Position numbers and translations under genes: made by a program. From contig CM063248.1 in assembly GCA_032158295.1 (NCBI GenBank), forward strand, positions 19,679,273 through 19,743,272: a stretch of DNA of 64,000 bases, given 5' to 3'. Every line of letters begins with the position of its first letter. Positions within the stretch are counted from its first letter, which is position 1. Positions 14,301 to 25,822 of the stretch are shown here, piece by piece. The notes beneath the pieces were generated by a model. It saw nothing but the letters and a program-made list of their open reading frames with translations. It ran no database searches and was not told the DNA's origin. The DNA is from Pycnopodia helianthoides. Lineage: Eukaryota > Echinodermata > Asteroidea > Forcipulatida > Asteriidae.

Positions 14301-14322
14301 CTAGGCGCACAGGCTGGGACAT
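11309..14322 (-). CDS. TBC1D4: TBC1D1/TBC1D4-like Rab GTPase-activating protein, N-terminal two coding exons (partial)
   Basis: Exons 14322-13489 and 12050-11309; donors GTAAG and GTGAG, acceptor CTGCAG, all joined in phase 0. The first ATG (14322) follows an in-frame TGA about 50 nt upstream. Exon 1 encodes a low-complexity, Q/N/S-rich leader and then a phosphotyrosine-binding (PTB/PID) domain containing [10 protein letters not shown] and [14 protein letters not shown], the hallmark MLPW motif of TBC1D1/TBC1D4. Exon 2 encodes the second PTB region, with [35 protein letters not shown] and ISFCSQ, which match TBC1D1/4 closely. The family stimulates GTP hydrolysis on Rab8/10/14-type GTPases and controls GLUT4-type vesicle traffic under AKT/AMPK. 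The calmodulin-binding and TBC domains are not in the window and should lie left of it. Exon 2 needs two extra bases (near 11860 and 11780) to stay open. An echinoderm would be expected to have one gene co-orthologous to TBC1D1 and TBC1D4, so the symbol is approximate. Confidence 0.86.
12051..13488 (-). other. Intron 1 of the TBC1D gene
   Basis: AT-rich, with GT and AG borders. A stretch near 12800-12910 (AAAGCGCTTTACATCAGTGC) resembles retroposon tails in this genome. No coding signal. Confidence 0.8.
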
Positions 14323-14984
14323 ACTGAACCTTTTGGCCGACACACCGGCGTGTACTTGAGCTTGTTCGGTGGTTCAGGGGAGAATTCCCTACCGTCTTGA
14401 TGACACACAAGACAGGTGACTCATTGCACCTCCAACCGTTCCTGTAATGCCATGCGAGCGGGTCGCCATTTTCGTATTAATTTTGTGGTCGTCCCTATCA
14501 CATAATGCAAACCAGCGCGTATAGATGAAACCATTTCAGTTGGTGTGTTTAAACATATTTTAATTCTACTTCCCAAATAAACATACGGTCGAATAAAAAA
14601 TATTGATTAGAAAATTCAATTTATATTTGAGACATGTAATTTCTTATGGTATTTCACTGGGAACTGCCGTCAATAAATTTGACACGAACTACACGGACAT
14701 AAATGAAAACCCACTTAAGTGTAAATCCACCCCCTCATAATTTTAAGTGGGTGATAACGATTATTGTTCCCACTATAACTGTTTTATTGTTCGTAAAAGC
14801 CCATGAGTTCTTTCAGTTTTTACATGATAATCCCTCAATAGATGGACAATGGAAAGGCCTAGATATAATCAAGACAATTTTGCTGTTTCATTATTTTTGT
14901 TTTACTTAAAATTCCAGGGGAATCCCATAGATTAACCTAAATTTAAGTGTAGGCATTTCTTTATTATGGCCAATAGGCCTACTA

Positions 14985-15031
14985 TAAGAGGGTCAATATA
15001 ACTCTATGGATTTAGAGTTATATTGACCCTA
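14985..15031. repeat. Short perfect hairpin upstream of TBC1D
   Basis: AGGGTCAATATAACTCTA and TAGAGTTATATTGACCCT form an 18-bp stem with a loop of about 7 bp. Confidence 0.7.
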
Positions 15032-16060
15032 CACAGGGCCAGCTGTTGCAAAGGTCGAGGGGTGTGTGTCAAGATGACGTCACAGTGAAATAGGGGGGGG
15101 GGGCGGAGGAAAACAACTTAATATTCAACTTTTCCCACAAAGTTGGGATAAACTCCTCACTATCGGAACACGATGTAATATGAATTATAAAACGTGAAGA
15201 TGTGAAGAAAAACGGAAGTTCCACCAGTTCCACATATATAGGCCTAGGATGCCGCAGCTATAGAGTTCACTGGCTTCCATCAAAAACTTAAACGAAGTTT
15301 TTCTAACCCCCCCCCCCCGGCCCCCAACAATAATGAATAATAACAGTAAACACCTATACTTAAAAACTGACGAACAAGCAAAAAATTGCAATTTTACGAA
15401 CATATGCCTTGTAAAACGATCGGATGGTAAAGCGCACGTTTTTACCCCCCCCCCCCATTTTGAACACAAACAACAAAAGCCACAAGTTAAAAACAACAAC
15501 ATTGGTTTCAGATCGGAGAGGTCTCTCTTATACATGGGGACCTCATCCCGAGCCGAGCAGTTTCTGTCATCATAATTCAATCTATAAAAAGTGTCAATGA
15601 AAACTTAGTGCTGCTTGTCAGGAAAAAATAAACGTATGGCGCAATACGATGAGAAAGTCCCCGTCCCATAAATAGAGCGGCCATATATTAACATTCCTGC
15701 GTGATCTCGTCACCCCTGTAGTTCGATCTGGCGGTGGTGTTTACGGCAAAATAACCGCAGGGAACGCTACGTCTTCGATGACGCATGCGGAACTTTTGAA
15801 AGCGTTAAACCGGGGCAGGACAGACGATGTGATTATGTCCTCGGCAAATGAGTTGTGGCACATCGAGCTAAAAATACGACTGAAATACAGAGAATAGTGT
15901 GCTTGTGTTTCATAAATACGGCGCACCTGCAGTTGGGGATATGGGTTCGGCAATCGAAAGCTCGAAAACAACCAACCTATTTTTCACACGCGTGAAATGA
16001 TTTCATAATGTAATACGCCAACCATGTCCCCGCCTCCATAAAATATGACACTGAAGATTC

Positions 16061-16083
16061 TTCCAGAACATTTTGGAATTTCC
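16061..16083. promoter_or_regulatory. Heat-shock-element-like repeat
   Basis: Five alternating 5-bp-spaced units: TTC, GAA, TTT, GAA, TCC, each separated by 2 bp, within TTCCAGAACATTTTGGAATT and the next three bases. Three units are perfect for the HSF consensus (TTCnnGAA) and two have one change. A CATAAAATATG word lies about 20 bp upstream. No recognisable gene follows on either side within 1 kb. Confidence 0.3.
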
Positions 16084-16138
16084 CTCAGCTTAAACCAAAT
16101 GTACCATTCTGCATCAAGTTGTAATGTTTAAAGTCAAC

Positions 16139-16833
16139 TTAAAGGAACATTACAGAATTGGTAAGAAAACAACTTGTAAAATATAGTTTTGATCACAGAT
16201 TTACACAAAACTTACACGGTCTAATGATGATGATAGTACTAGAAAACGTCCCTTGAAATATTTCTGTCTGAAATGTCATATTTGATGAGAAATGTTGGTT
16301 GGAGAGTTGGTGTAAATTTTGCAAGATTTAGTTATTTTATGAATTCCTTCGAGAGGGCAAGCATATTGGAGTTTATTCAACAGAAAAAGATGCAGTTCTG
16401 ATCCTATTATTTATAGGGTCAACAAACTTAAAGGAACATTACAGAATTGGTTTTTGCTAACAAAACAGTTGCCAATTTTCCGATTGGAGTTTATCGCTCA
16501 GTGAGCGTTTTATTCATTTGTTGAATCTATATGATTTCATGCAAATGTGTAATCGGTTTTTCACTATTTTCTCGTGACCCAGATGGCAAACTTCACAGGT
16601 TTGACAGTTGATGTATATGGTGGATTACATGAAGTGCTTACACGACCGGCAACTGTTTTGTTAGCAAAAACCAATTCTGTAATGTTCCTTTAAGTTTGTT
16701 GACCCTATAAATAATAGGATCAGAACTGCATCTTTTTCTGTTGAATAAACTCCAATATGCTTGCCCTCTCGAAGGAATTCATAAAATAACTAAATCTTGC
16801 AAAATTTACACCAACTCTCCAACCAACATTTCC
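16139..16833. mobile_element. Rearranged MITE family B complex with a 186-bp foldback
   Basis: A left part of family B (16139-16290) is followed by a foldback whose arms 16288-16473 and 16648-16833 are inverted copies of each other over 186 bp. The arms contain a second family B end and a non-family segment (TTGGTTGGAGAGTTGGTG onward). The 174-bp loop is family B interior. Confidence 0.8.
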
Positions 16834-17420
16834 CAAGACCATCTTGCGTTCCGGATCCATCGTCTTTCACGAGTACCTGCGTGTTTTCTGAAAGTTGATC
16901 AAAGATGATTGCAAATATATTTGTGTAGGCTATTATGTAAATGGCTAAATTTCTATTTAACATAATTACTCATTTCATACCCGATAATGGCTGTTTACAG
17001 ATTCATCTATCTGAAAGCTATAATAATAATGTTGTGTTTTGAATATACATATACAAAGAAAGGAAAGGATGCATTCAGGACTATTTGCGGACTTGTTTGT
17101 ATAACTATTTGATCGATTGTTGTATACAATCCTCAGTCGCATCCTCTATGTCTTATTTATCGATCATGATCAACGTCTTGCTGTTCATAAAACAGGAAGT
17201 GGTCGTCTGGTCGTCTTTATTGACAGACAGAGAAAAATAGTCGATGACGCATATTGGTTGGTCCTTATTATTGTGTTGTTATAAATAATGTTAATCCACA
17301 GTGCAACAAGTTCCTAGTGGCATTGATATAAAAACAAAACAAAGGGGCATCCTGACAACACTTTGATGTACCAAAATGTGCCGAGAAGAATTTTCATCTG
17401 AAATGTAAGAGTCACTTATA

Positions 17421-17790
17421 CTGGGAGTGTATACCCTTTGGTAATTACTCCAAAATTAATGACCCTAAAAACTTCCTTGGTAAAGAGCACTGGAGAGGTG
17501 TTGATATTATAAAAACATTGTTAGAATTGAACCCCTTTAAAGTAATGTAGTGTTAGAGAAAGCGGTAGTTTTTCACAAATATAATTTGAATCTGAGAAAG
17601 GCTTCAGGCATTGAAAGCACACAATTCTATGCAACAGGGGTGTTTTTTCTTCCAATATTTTCTTGCAACTTCAATGACCAATTGAGCTCAAATTTTGACA
17701 GGTTTGTCAGGTTTATTTATGCACATGTTGGGATACACCAAGTGAGGATACTAGTTTTTGATAATTACCAAAAGTATACCAAGCCTTTAA
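17421..17790. mobile_element. Family H MITE, second copy
   Basis: Shares TTTGGTAATTACTCCAAAAT, GAGCACTGGAGAGGTGTTGA and GATACACCAAGTGAGGATAC with the 10.75-kb copy. Confidence 0.65.
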
Positions 17791-18949
17791 GTTTAGAAAA
17801 TACTTGCGTTTGAGTTCGATCAAGACGATATAAAAAACAAAATCAACCCTTTTTCAGATACTTTCTTTTAAATACGGGGAACATAAAATTGAAAATTGTC
17901 ATTGGTTAGAGTTTGTTGAATATTGGACAGTTTGAGTGATTTGTTTTGCTCTTCCAAAATAAATAAAGTTTTGAAAACTCTCTTCAATTGGAACTATATG
18001 GGTAAATTTCTTGACAGTATTAACCACGAAGCGATCCCAATCACGGTCAGACGTTAATATTATTACTGATTTGATTATGTGGTTAGTCAACACGTGTTGC
18101 TTTGCTTGGGCAAATACAGCATGACTGGACCGCAGTCTAGTCTATTGTTGTTTGGTTCCAAGGCCAATGCACCAGAATAATGCCCCCATAGAACCGTAGA
18201 GAAATGGCATGGTTGTAGAACCGTGTGTCAGACATGTCACACTATTGTTATATTGTCAAAAAAAAAATGACCACACCCAATGTTTAAAGAAACTACATTT
18301 TGGGTGGAATTAAGCTGTGTTCAAATCAACTCATATTTTGTTGTACACATTATATTAAATTTAGGCCCCTACTTTGTTTCTAATCTTAAAGTTAACTCGA
18401 ATTGTCTTTCAGGTATTATTTGAACATTGGGTGAGAGAGACCAAAACTGAAGTGAATATTTGAATTAACGATACATTGAATAATAAATGCTTATTTAATA
18501 AGTCAGTGATTTCATCCGGAAGTTTGTAAAATAACATAAAATAAAATAAAATAAGATTTATATAATATTACTCTCACAGCAAAGTAGATAATTATACACA
18601 CGATGTTACCGCAAACCGATTATACATTGACACCTCACCATGCTATGCCTCAAAAACCATAACATTGACCTCTAAAAAATAAACAACCCATGTATTTTGT
18701 ACTTATAGTTCATGCCCTGCAGAAAAGTTTACACGAATAGATTTAGTCTCTTCCTGAAATAATTATATCCATGTTTTTGTCACACGAAGTCAAAAACTGT
18801 CAACCTCTGAAGAAACACAATAATAGTACAAATAACGATAATACAGTTTTCATATAGTGATTTATATAAAGGCTCTTATAGGCTTACTATTTGAACAACA
18901 GGTAGGTCTATGCTAAGTTAAGAGATATCAGACCCATTTATAGAGTACT

Positions 18950-19195
18950 TTTCAAGGGTTTACAGTCTGTACAATCTGCAGCCAACCATGCGAGAAACAA
19001 AGAAGCAAACTTTCTTTGAAACGATAAGTGTACTGGGTTATTTTTGTGTGTGTGTATGACACAATACACAGAACTTTGTAAATGTCCCAATCCGAAGGTC
19101 GATAGCAATTTTGGTGTAGTGTTTTGCTGAAGGACACACAAGTACCATGACCAGGACCTGAGTCCACACTCTGAAAACACCAGAACTCCACAAAA
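18950..19195 (-). mobile_element. Degenerate tRNA-Leu-derived SINE fragment
   Basis: The plus strand at 19125-19190 reads as the reverse complement of the SINE head: GAAGGACACACAAGTACC, GACCAGGACCTGAGTCCACA and CTCTGAAAACACCAGAACTC. Heavily mutated; outer limits uncertain. Confidence 0.4.
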
Positions 19196-19937
19196 TGATC
19201 TCATGAATATTCAGCCAGTTTTCTATTTGAGAAATGAAAGCCATGTCCTAACATCTGTAGTGTAACAAAAGAAATTAGATTATTGCCATTATTCGTTTCT
19301 GTGTGTTTAAAAATGTAACGACTCAGACAAAAATATTGAATGTTCTTTATAGTTATTTTAGTAGTACAGTGATCAATAATTTGGTTTAAATACCAATAGC
19401 TTTACAAGAAAATTCAATGTTGGTATATTTCATGATTTGTTTACTATATCTAACTTTATCTAATAAGATTATTACTATTTTATCTAACACGATTATTATT
19501 ACCATCAGCTTTATGTTGAATCTAAGATATTTTATAAAAAGTATCTTATTAGTTTAAAAATTGCAATAGTACCACAGGATACAATAAAATATGAAGTCTA
19601 AAATATACGCAACAACTTTACTTGAGGCGCTTAGAATTTTACAAAAATTATTTGCTAACATTTGTTGATACACAGTACAGATTAAAAATAGATCAAAGTA
19701 AAAACTGCAGCATATCATAGATTAAATATTATACCAAAGAAAATACATTTATCAAAATGAATTGCTTGACCCTCAGTAAACTAATAACGTAAAAGCAACT
19801 ACTTGAGAACAGTAATGTTTATCAAAACTGCTGGTACTGTGTTTGGATCAAGATTAGATACCATAAAGTATAAGTACTGTTATTCGATCTCAGCTCAAAA
19901 TCATGGCTCTGCCAACGTCAAAGAAACCATAAGCATA

Positions 19938-19964
19938 TTTATTATTAACACAAGCATATTTATT
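19938..19964 (-). terminator. Candidate PGAP2 polyadenylation signals
   Basis: Two TTTATT words on the plus strand (19938-19943 and 19959-19964) read AATAAA on the gene strand, 350-375 bp after the PGAP2 stop. No other strong signal is nearer. Confidence 0.4.
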
Positions 19965-20059
19965 AGATAATATATGTTGGTAATTATTGCAACCTGGATA
20001 CAGATTATTTGTGATTTTACACTACACCACCGTGTGACAAGATATTCAGTTCTTTATCC

Positions 20060-20170
20060 AAAGTCCTGCGGGGGGGAACAAATTCCACAGGCCTACTACT
20101 CAGGTGGGTTTAGAACCCAGGACCCGTGCCATTCTAGAGCAGATGTCTCACCACAAGGCCCACCAATGCT
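20060..20170 (-). mobile_element. Possible tRNA-derived retroposon fragment
   Basis: The minus strand contains GTGGGCCTTGTGGTGAGACA and CTGGGTTCTAAACCCACC, which resemble degenerate A and B boxes about 45 bp apart. No second copy in the window. Confidence 0.2.
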
Positions 20171-20311
20171 TGGCTCTGTAAGCAGAGAGTGGAGACTGTA
20201 AGTACCAAATTCCACGGTAAGCAGAACCACAAAATCGGAGCCTGATGCTATTTGCCTGATTACTCTCTTTGAATCAAGATAAAGTACAGCATTCTAAGTA
20301 TAAACTGGCCA

Positions 20312-23300
20312 TCACACTTTCTTTTCAGACATGGGGTAACCAAATACAATGGCCCTGTCACTGAAGTTGTACGTTACTATGAGGTGGTACAAAATGTTGG
20401 TAAGAACAACAAGGTACTCAAAGGCAGAAAAGAAGGTGTATGCTGCAGAACAAAAAGAAGGAAAAAAACACATGTTTTTAACATCAAGTACAAAACTGAC
20501 ACATTAGGCATTTATTTGCAAACATGGTTGGCATAGTAATCTTTCTGGAGCTAGTGGCGTAAGGCCTACATGCTTGGTACAATTGCTTTATGCTTAGCTA
20601 ATTGTTGTGCTTAAGTAGCTCTGTGAGATTGGGCCCGGGGTCTTTAATATTGATGGTAGAGGTTGGGAAGGTTTGGTACTTTCCCTTCCTGGGCCACCTC
20701 ACAGCTTTCCTTGTTAGAAGTCTTGGTGGGTCAGCAGTGCCCTTAAATTTCTCAAATTGAGTTGTCTGCTGACTCAAGTGAGTTGCTGCTAACCCAATTG
20801 TGTCATCTGCTAACTCAGTTAAGCTTTCTGCTAACTCAATGAGTTTTCTGCTTCATACTAGTTGAGTTGTCTGCTAACTCAGTTAAGCTTTCTGCTAACT
20901 CAATGAGTTTTTTGCTTCATACTAGTTGAGTTGTCTGCTAACTCAGTTAAGTTTTCTGCTAATTCAATGATTTTTCTGCTTCATACTAGTTGAGTTGTCT
21001 GCTAACTCAGTTAAGTTTTCTGCTAATTCAATGATTTTTCTGCTTCATACTAGTTGAGTTGTCTGCTAACTCAGTTAAGTTTTTGCTAATTCAACGTTTT
21101 TCTGCTTCATACTAATTGAGTTGTCTGCTAACTCAGTTAAGTTTTTTGCTAATTCAATGGTTTTTCTGCGTCATACTAATTGAGTTGTCTCAGAACTCAG
21201 TTAAGTTTTTTTGCTTCAGTCTGCTATACTCATTAAGTTGTCTGCTGACTCAAGTGAGTTTGCTTTCTAACCTAATGGTTGTCTGCTTAACTCAGTTAAG
21301 TTGTCTGCTACTCAGTGAAGTTGTGCTAACCAATGAGTGTCTGCTACTCATTGAGTTGTCTGTGACTCAAGTGAGTTTGCTGCTACCAATTGAGTGTCTG
21401 CTAACTCAGTTAAGTTGTCTGCTGACTCAAGTGAGTTGCTGCTAACCCAATTGAGTTGTCTGCTAACTCAATTGACTTTTCTCCTGCTCATTGGATTGTC
21501 TATTAACTCAATTGAACAATTCAATAAACTACCATAAGAACTACCTAAAAATACATCATTTATTATTATTTTGTCGTTTTCTTCTGCTTATTAGCACTGT
21601 AGTTTTGTTTGACTGAGTGAAAGCTGTGAAAAATGCTCTGTGCTATTAAGAAAGTCTTACCTAATTGTCACAGTAGTAAGTGTGTCTGTAGTAAAAGTAG
21701 ACTGCGACTGCAATGCAAACAGTATTGGCTGCAAACACTACATATTTGAACCTCAGCGACTTGCGCTCCTGTGAAGAGAAAAAACACCACTTGTACATCA
21801 AGCATCCTTATTCACATACAGGGCTCGAATTTGGGGGGAAAATCCACAAGACCGTAGGGCTGGTAGCTCAAAATATATTAACTGGACCAGAATTTTTGTT
21901 GCAAGACCAGATTCAAAAGAGAAAAAAACATTGTTGACGCAGTTTAGCATGCATTTAACAGTTTTTATTTGAACGAACACCAAGACATGTAAGAGAAGAT
22001 TTGTCTCATTTGTCTTTCATATAAAGTGTACTTTACTCAGCGGAATTGAAAGGTATTTATCAGACCCTAAGTCAACATTTGAATATATTTTGTTTTGTTA
22101 CTACTCTGTGAGGCATTCTTATTCAGATGAAAAAAACACAAGACAACCGAACTTGTCAGGTCTCAAGCCTACTGACACTAAAATCACTGGCCTCGGGCCT
22201 GCGGTCCAGTGTAAAATTCGAGCCCTGAACATACTGCCAAGAAAATGATGCACTAATAGAGAGATGTACAACACTGTCTTCCCAAGGCATGGGCCGATGC
22301 ATACTTCAAGGGAATGCAAAGTAATTAACCATGGTGTTTATGGTAAATTGGTCCACAAATTATAGACCTTTCTATTGGAACATCACAGCCCGAGTATTTG
22401 CCAAACAAGGTTTGACAACTATGGGAAGCCATAAATGCAAAGCAACAACAGACAGCCACAGTTTGTTAACACTATGGGAAGCCATAAATGCAAAGCAACA
22501 ACAGACAGCCACAGTTTGTTAACACTATGGGAAGCCATAAATGCAAAGCAACAACAGACAGCCACAGTTTGTTAACACTATGGGAAGCCATAAATGCAAA
22601 GCAACAACAGACAGCCACAGTTTGTTAACACTATGGGAAGCCATAAATGCAAAGCAACAACAGACAGCCACAGTTTGTTAACACTATGGGAAGCCATAAA
22701 TGCAAAGCAACAACAGACAGCCACAGTTTGTTAACACTATGGGAAGCCATAAATGCAAAGCAACAACAGACAGCCACAGTTTGTTAACACTATGGGAAGC
22801 CATAAATGCAAAGCAACAACAGACAGCCACAGTTTGTTAACACTATGGGAAGCCATAAATGCAAAGCAACAACAGACAGCCACAGTTTGTTAACACTATG
22901 GGAAGCCATAAATGCAAAGCAACAACAGACAGCCACAGTTTGTTAACACTATGGGAAGCCATAAATGCAAAGCAACAACAGACAGCCACAGTTTGTTAAC
23001 ACTATGGGAAGCCATAAATGCAAAGCAACAACAGACAGCCACAGTTTGTTAACACTATGGGAAGCCATAAATGCAAAGCAACAACAGACAGCCACAGTTT
23101 GTTAACACTATGGGAAGCCATAAATGCAAAGCAACAACAGACAGCCACAGTTTGTTAACACTATGGGAAGCCATAAATGCAAAGCAACAACAGACAGCCA
23201 CAGTTTGTTAACACTATGGGAAGCCATAAATGCAAAGCAACAACAGACAGCCACAGTTTGTTAACACTATGGGAAGCCATAAATGCAAAGCAACAACAGA

Positions 23301-25788
23301 CAGCCACAGTTTGTTAACACTATGGGAAGCCATAAATGCAAAGCAACAACAGACAGCCACAGTTTGTTAACACTATGGGAAGCCATAAATGCAAAGCAAC
23401 AACAGACAGCCACAGTTTGTTAACACTATGGGAAGCCATAAATGCAAAGCAACAACAGACAGCCACAGTTTGTGACAGTTTCACACAAATATTCAAAAAC
23501 ATAGTGTTGAATTTGTTGGGTCACAACATTCTGTTTACCAGAATTGAATGTTTTGCTAATATTCGGTCTTCCATGCCAACCAGCGCAGTTGTTTGTCAAC
23601 AATGGAAAGGTATATAACTGACAATTGATCCCTTGCATTGGTCGCCATTGCTGAGATCAAACAATGGCAGTGTGAACTCTTGTATGCATTGGGCACAACT
23701 CTCAGCCAATGATAGGTCTTCATTGACTTCATTGAGGGCGCTGTTTGGGTCTTGTGACGTCATAATGCAAGAAAAGGAAAGAGTTTAGTAGAGGTTTATC
23801 AAATTGTAATTTACAGTTAAATAGTGCAATTGAAAGATTAGCCTTAAGTATTTGATGATACATAAAGGTGAACATACCCATGTAGTGGGACTCTGGCCAC
23901 TAGCCGTCTTGTACACTACACACATTAGCAGCATAAACACAGATGCAAACACCTGAAAACTGCAAAAGAACTTCACATGTAGGGCTGTCATAAAAATCAA
24001 AGTATAAAGAAAGACAGTTAAAAACAGCTGTAGTGGGTCTGGAATTACACAGAGACCTTGGCCCTTGTTGCCCTGGTCTTGGCTTTGGTGCCCCTTCAAA
24101 AGTTTCCCAAAGACATTAATATTTTCCAGTGGAAGTGCTCCATAAAAATGAAAACGGCCCCTGCCTTTTCAAGGATGAAATTCCACGGCTGGTTTAGAGA
24201 AAGAGTTATTTCAAGTATGGGTCACATCTCACATGAAATTTCAAGAAAATCTTTGATAACCCACCTGTGTTTTCAGATGACGAGATACATGTTAGTGCAA
24301 TCAGAGACAGGTTCTCCAACAGCTCCGCCAGTGCGCACACAGTGCACAACATGGGGTACCAGTATGACCTGAAGAGATGGAATTAACAAGTGAACAAAAC
24401 AACTTATCACACCGACATCAAAGAAGCGATTTTTAACCCAATGGTATTTGGAGATGAGTAAAATCTCACTGCACAATGAAGATGGATACTCACAAGTCAC
24501 ACAGTGCTCAATGAAAAATGCCCATGTCTTAAGTATAAAGGTCAAGGGTCACACAACGATTCTTCCACTTCCCCAGACGGCAATTTCCATGTGCCACTGA
24601 AAGTAAACTATGACAGAAGTTTTCCCCCGAGACTAAATACCCAACAACACTTTTAAACAGGCATTTAAACTAGCAGCAAAAGAAGCAGATGTTTCTGTTT
24701 ATTTTACCAAATATCTGCTTTGGTTTAGTGGCCAAGGGCACAAAAGCAGATGAATCACATCACAGAAAGGAGGAGGATGGGGTATTGGAGAGAGATATAC
24801 TTAAACAAGGATTGGTTCCTTGCTTATATGCCAATCTTGGGTGTGTGTGTGTGGTGGGATCTTTGAGTAAGGGGGGAAAATTGAAGATGCAAACGCAAAG
24901 ATGAAAAGCAAATGTTCAGTGCAGCAATGACTGCATTTTGTCAAGTTTCAGTGAAACACCCCCAGATCAAGTTATCTGCCTCACCAAGAAAATATATAAA
25001 CAAAACAACTTCTTCAAATTTTCTGTTGGAACGGAAAAATCTCATTTCTTAATTTTTTATCAGTTAAACATAAAAAATCCTAACAATTTACTTGATGTAA
25101 TAGTTGTATTGAAGATAAATTTATTTTATTCATTTATTTATTTCTTAATGGCACCCCAAACAGAGACATTGACAAAATAGGGAGACTGTCAACATTAGGG
25201 CTAGATAACTCAGTTGGTAGAGCACCGGCACATTATCTGTAGATTGCAGGTTGAAGGTCGCCTTGTAAATTTTTCTTTGTTTTCCACCCAAAATCCATTT
25301 GTTTCATTACACATCCAACAGCACAAGCAACAATATTGAGAATGGCAATTATAAATGTTTAAGCAGAAATAAAGAACATATGTTGGTTAATGTCGGCGTG
25401 TCGTGGCCGAGCGGATAAGAGCACCGGACTCAAGCTCTGGTGTTTCTGTTCAGCAGAGTGTGGGTTCGAGTCCCAGTCGTGACACTTGTGTCCTTAAGCA
25501 AGACACTTAGCCATTATTGCTTCGTCCTTCGGATGGGACGTAAAGCCGTTGGTCCTGTGTGTTGTGTAATGCACGTAAAAGAACCCAGTGCACTTATCGA
25601 AAAGAGAAGGGGTTCGCCCCGGTGTTCCTGGTTTGATCAGCAGCATATTGCGCCACCGCACCTTGTAAACCATTACATTGTGCTATAAATGCATAGGTCT
25701 CATACTTCAAAAACGTAGCTCCACATACATGGCAGGTAAAAATACTGAGCGCTTTGTATCCTTTGGCAAAAGGCGCTATATAAATACA

Positions 25789-25822
<34 letters not shown>

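Larger units (their letters stand above)
14323..19937. other. Intergenic region between TBC1D and PGAP2
   Basis: Holds the TBC1D 5' region (14323-14520), a short hairpin (14985-15031), G and C homopolymers (about 15089, 15307, 15446), a CG-richer unannotated island (15640-16060) followed by the HSE-like site, the 16.1-16.8-kb foldback complex, a family H MITE and a SINE fragment. No gene recognised. Confidence 0.6.

Noticed and set aside
11309..14322. TBC1D and FHIP1 as pseudogenes
   Set aside because: Introns, splice sites and conserved domains are intact and all defects are isolated one-base losses that phase bookkeeping restores.
21116..21445. 109-residue repetitive Leu/Ser-rich frame
   Set aside because: Product of the 64-bp array in a PGAP2 intron, not a gene.
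22420..23474. CRISPR array
   Set aside because: The units are adjacent with no unique spacers and the genome is eukaryotic; it is a satellite.
25399..25485. Functional tRNA-Leu(CAA) gene
   Set aside because: Bases between acceptor and D arm are missing and a SINE body with an (ATT)n tail follows; similar heads recur in the window.
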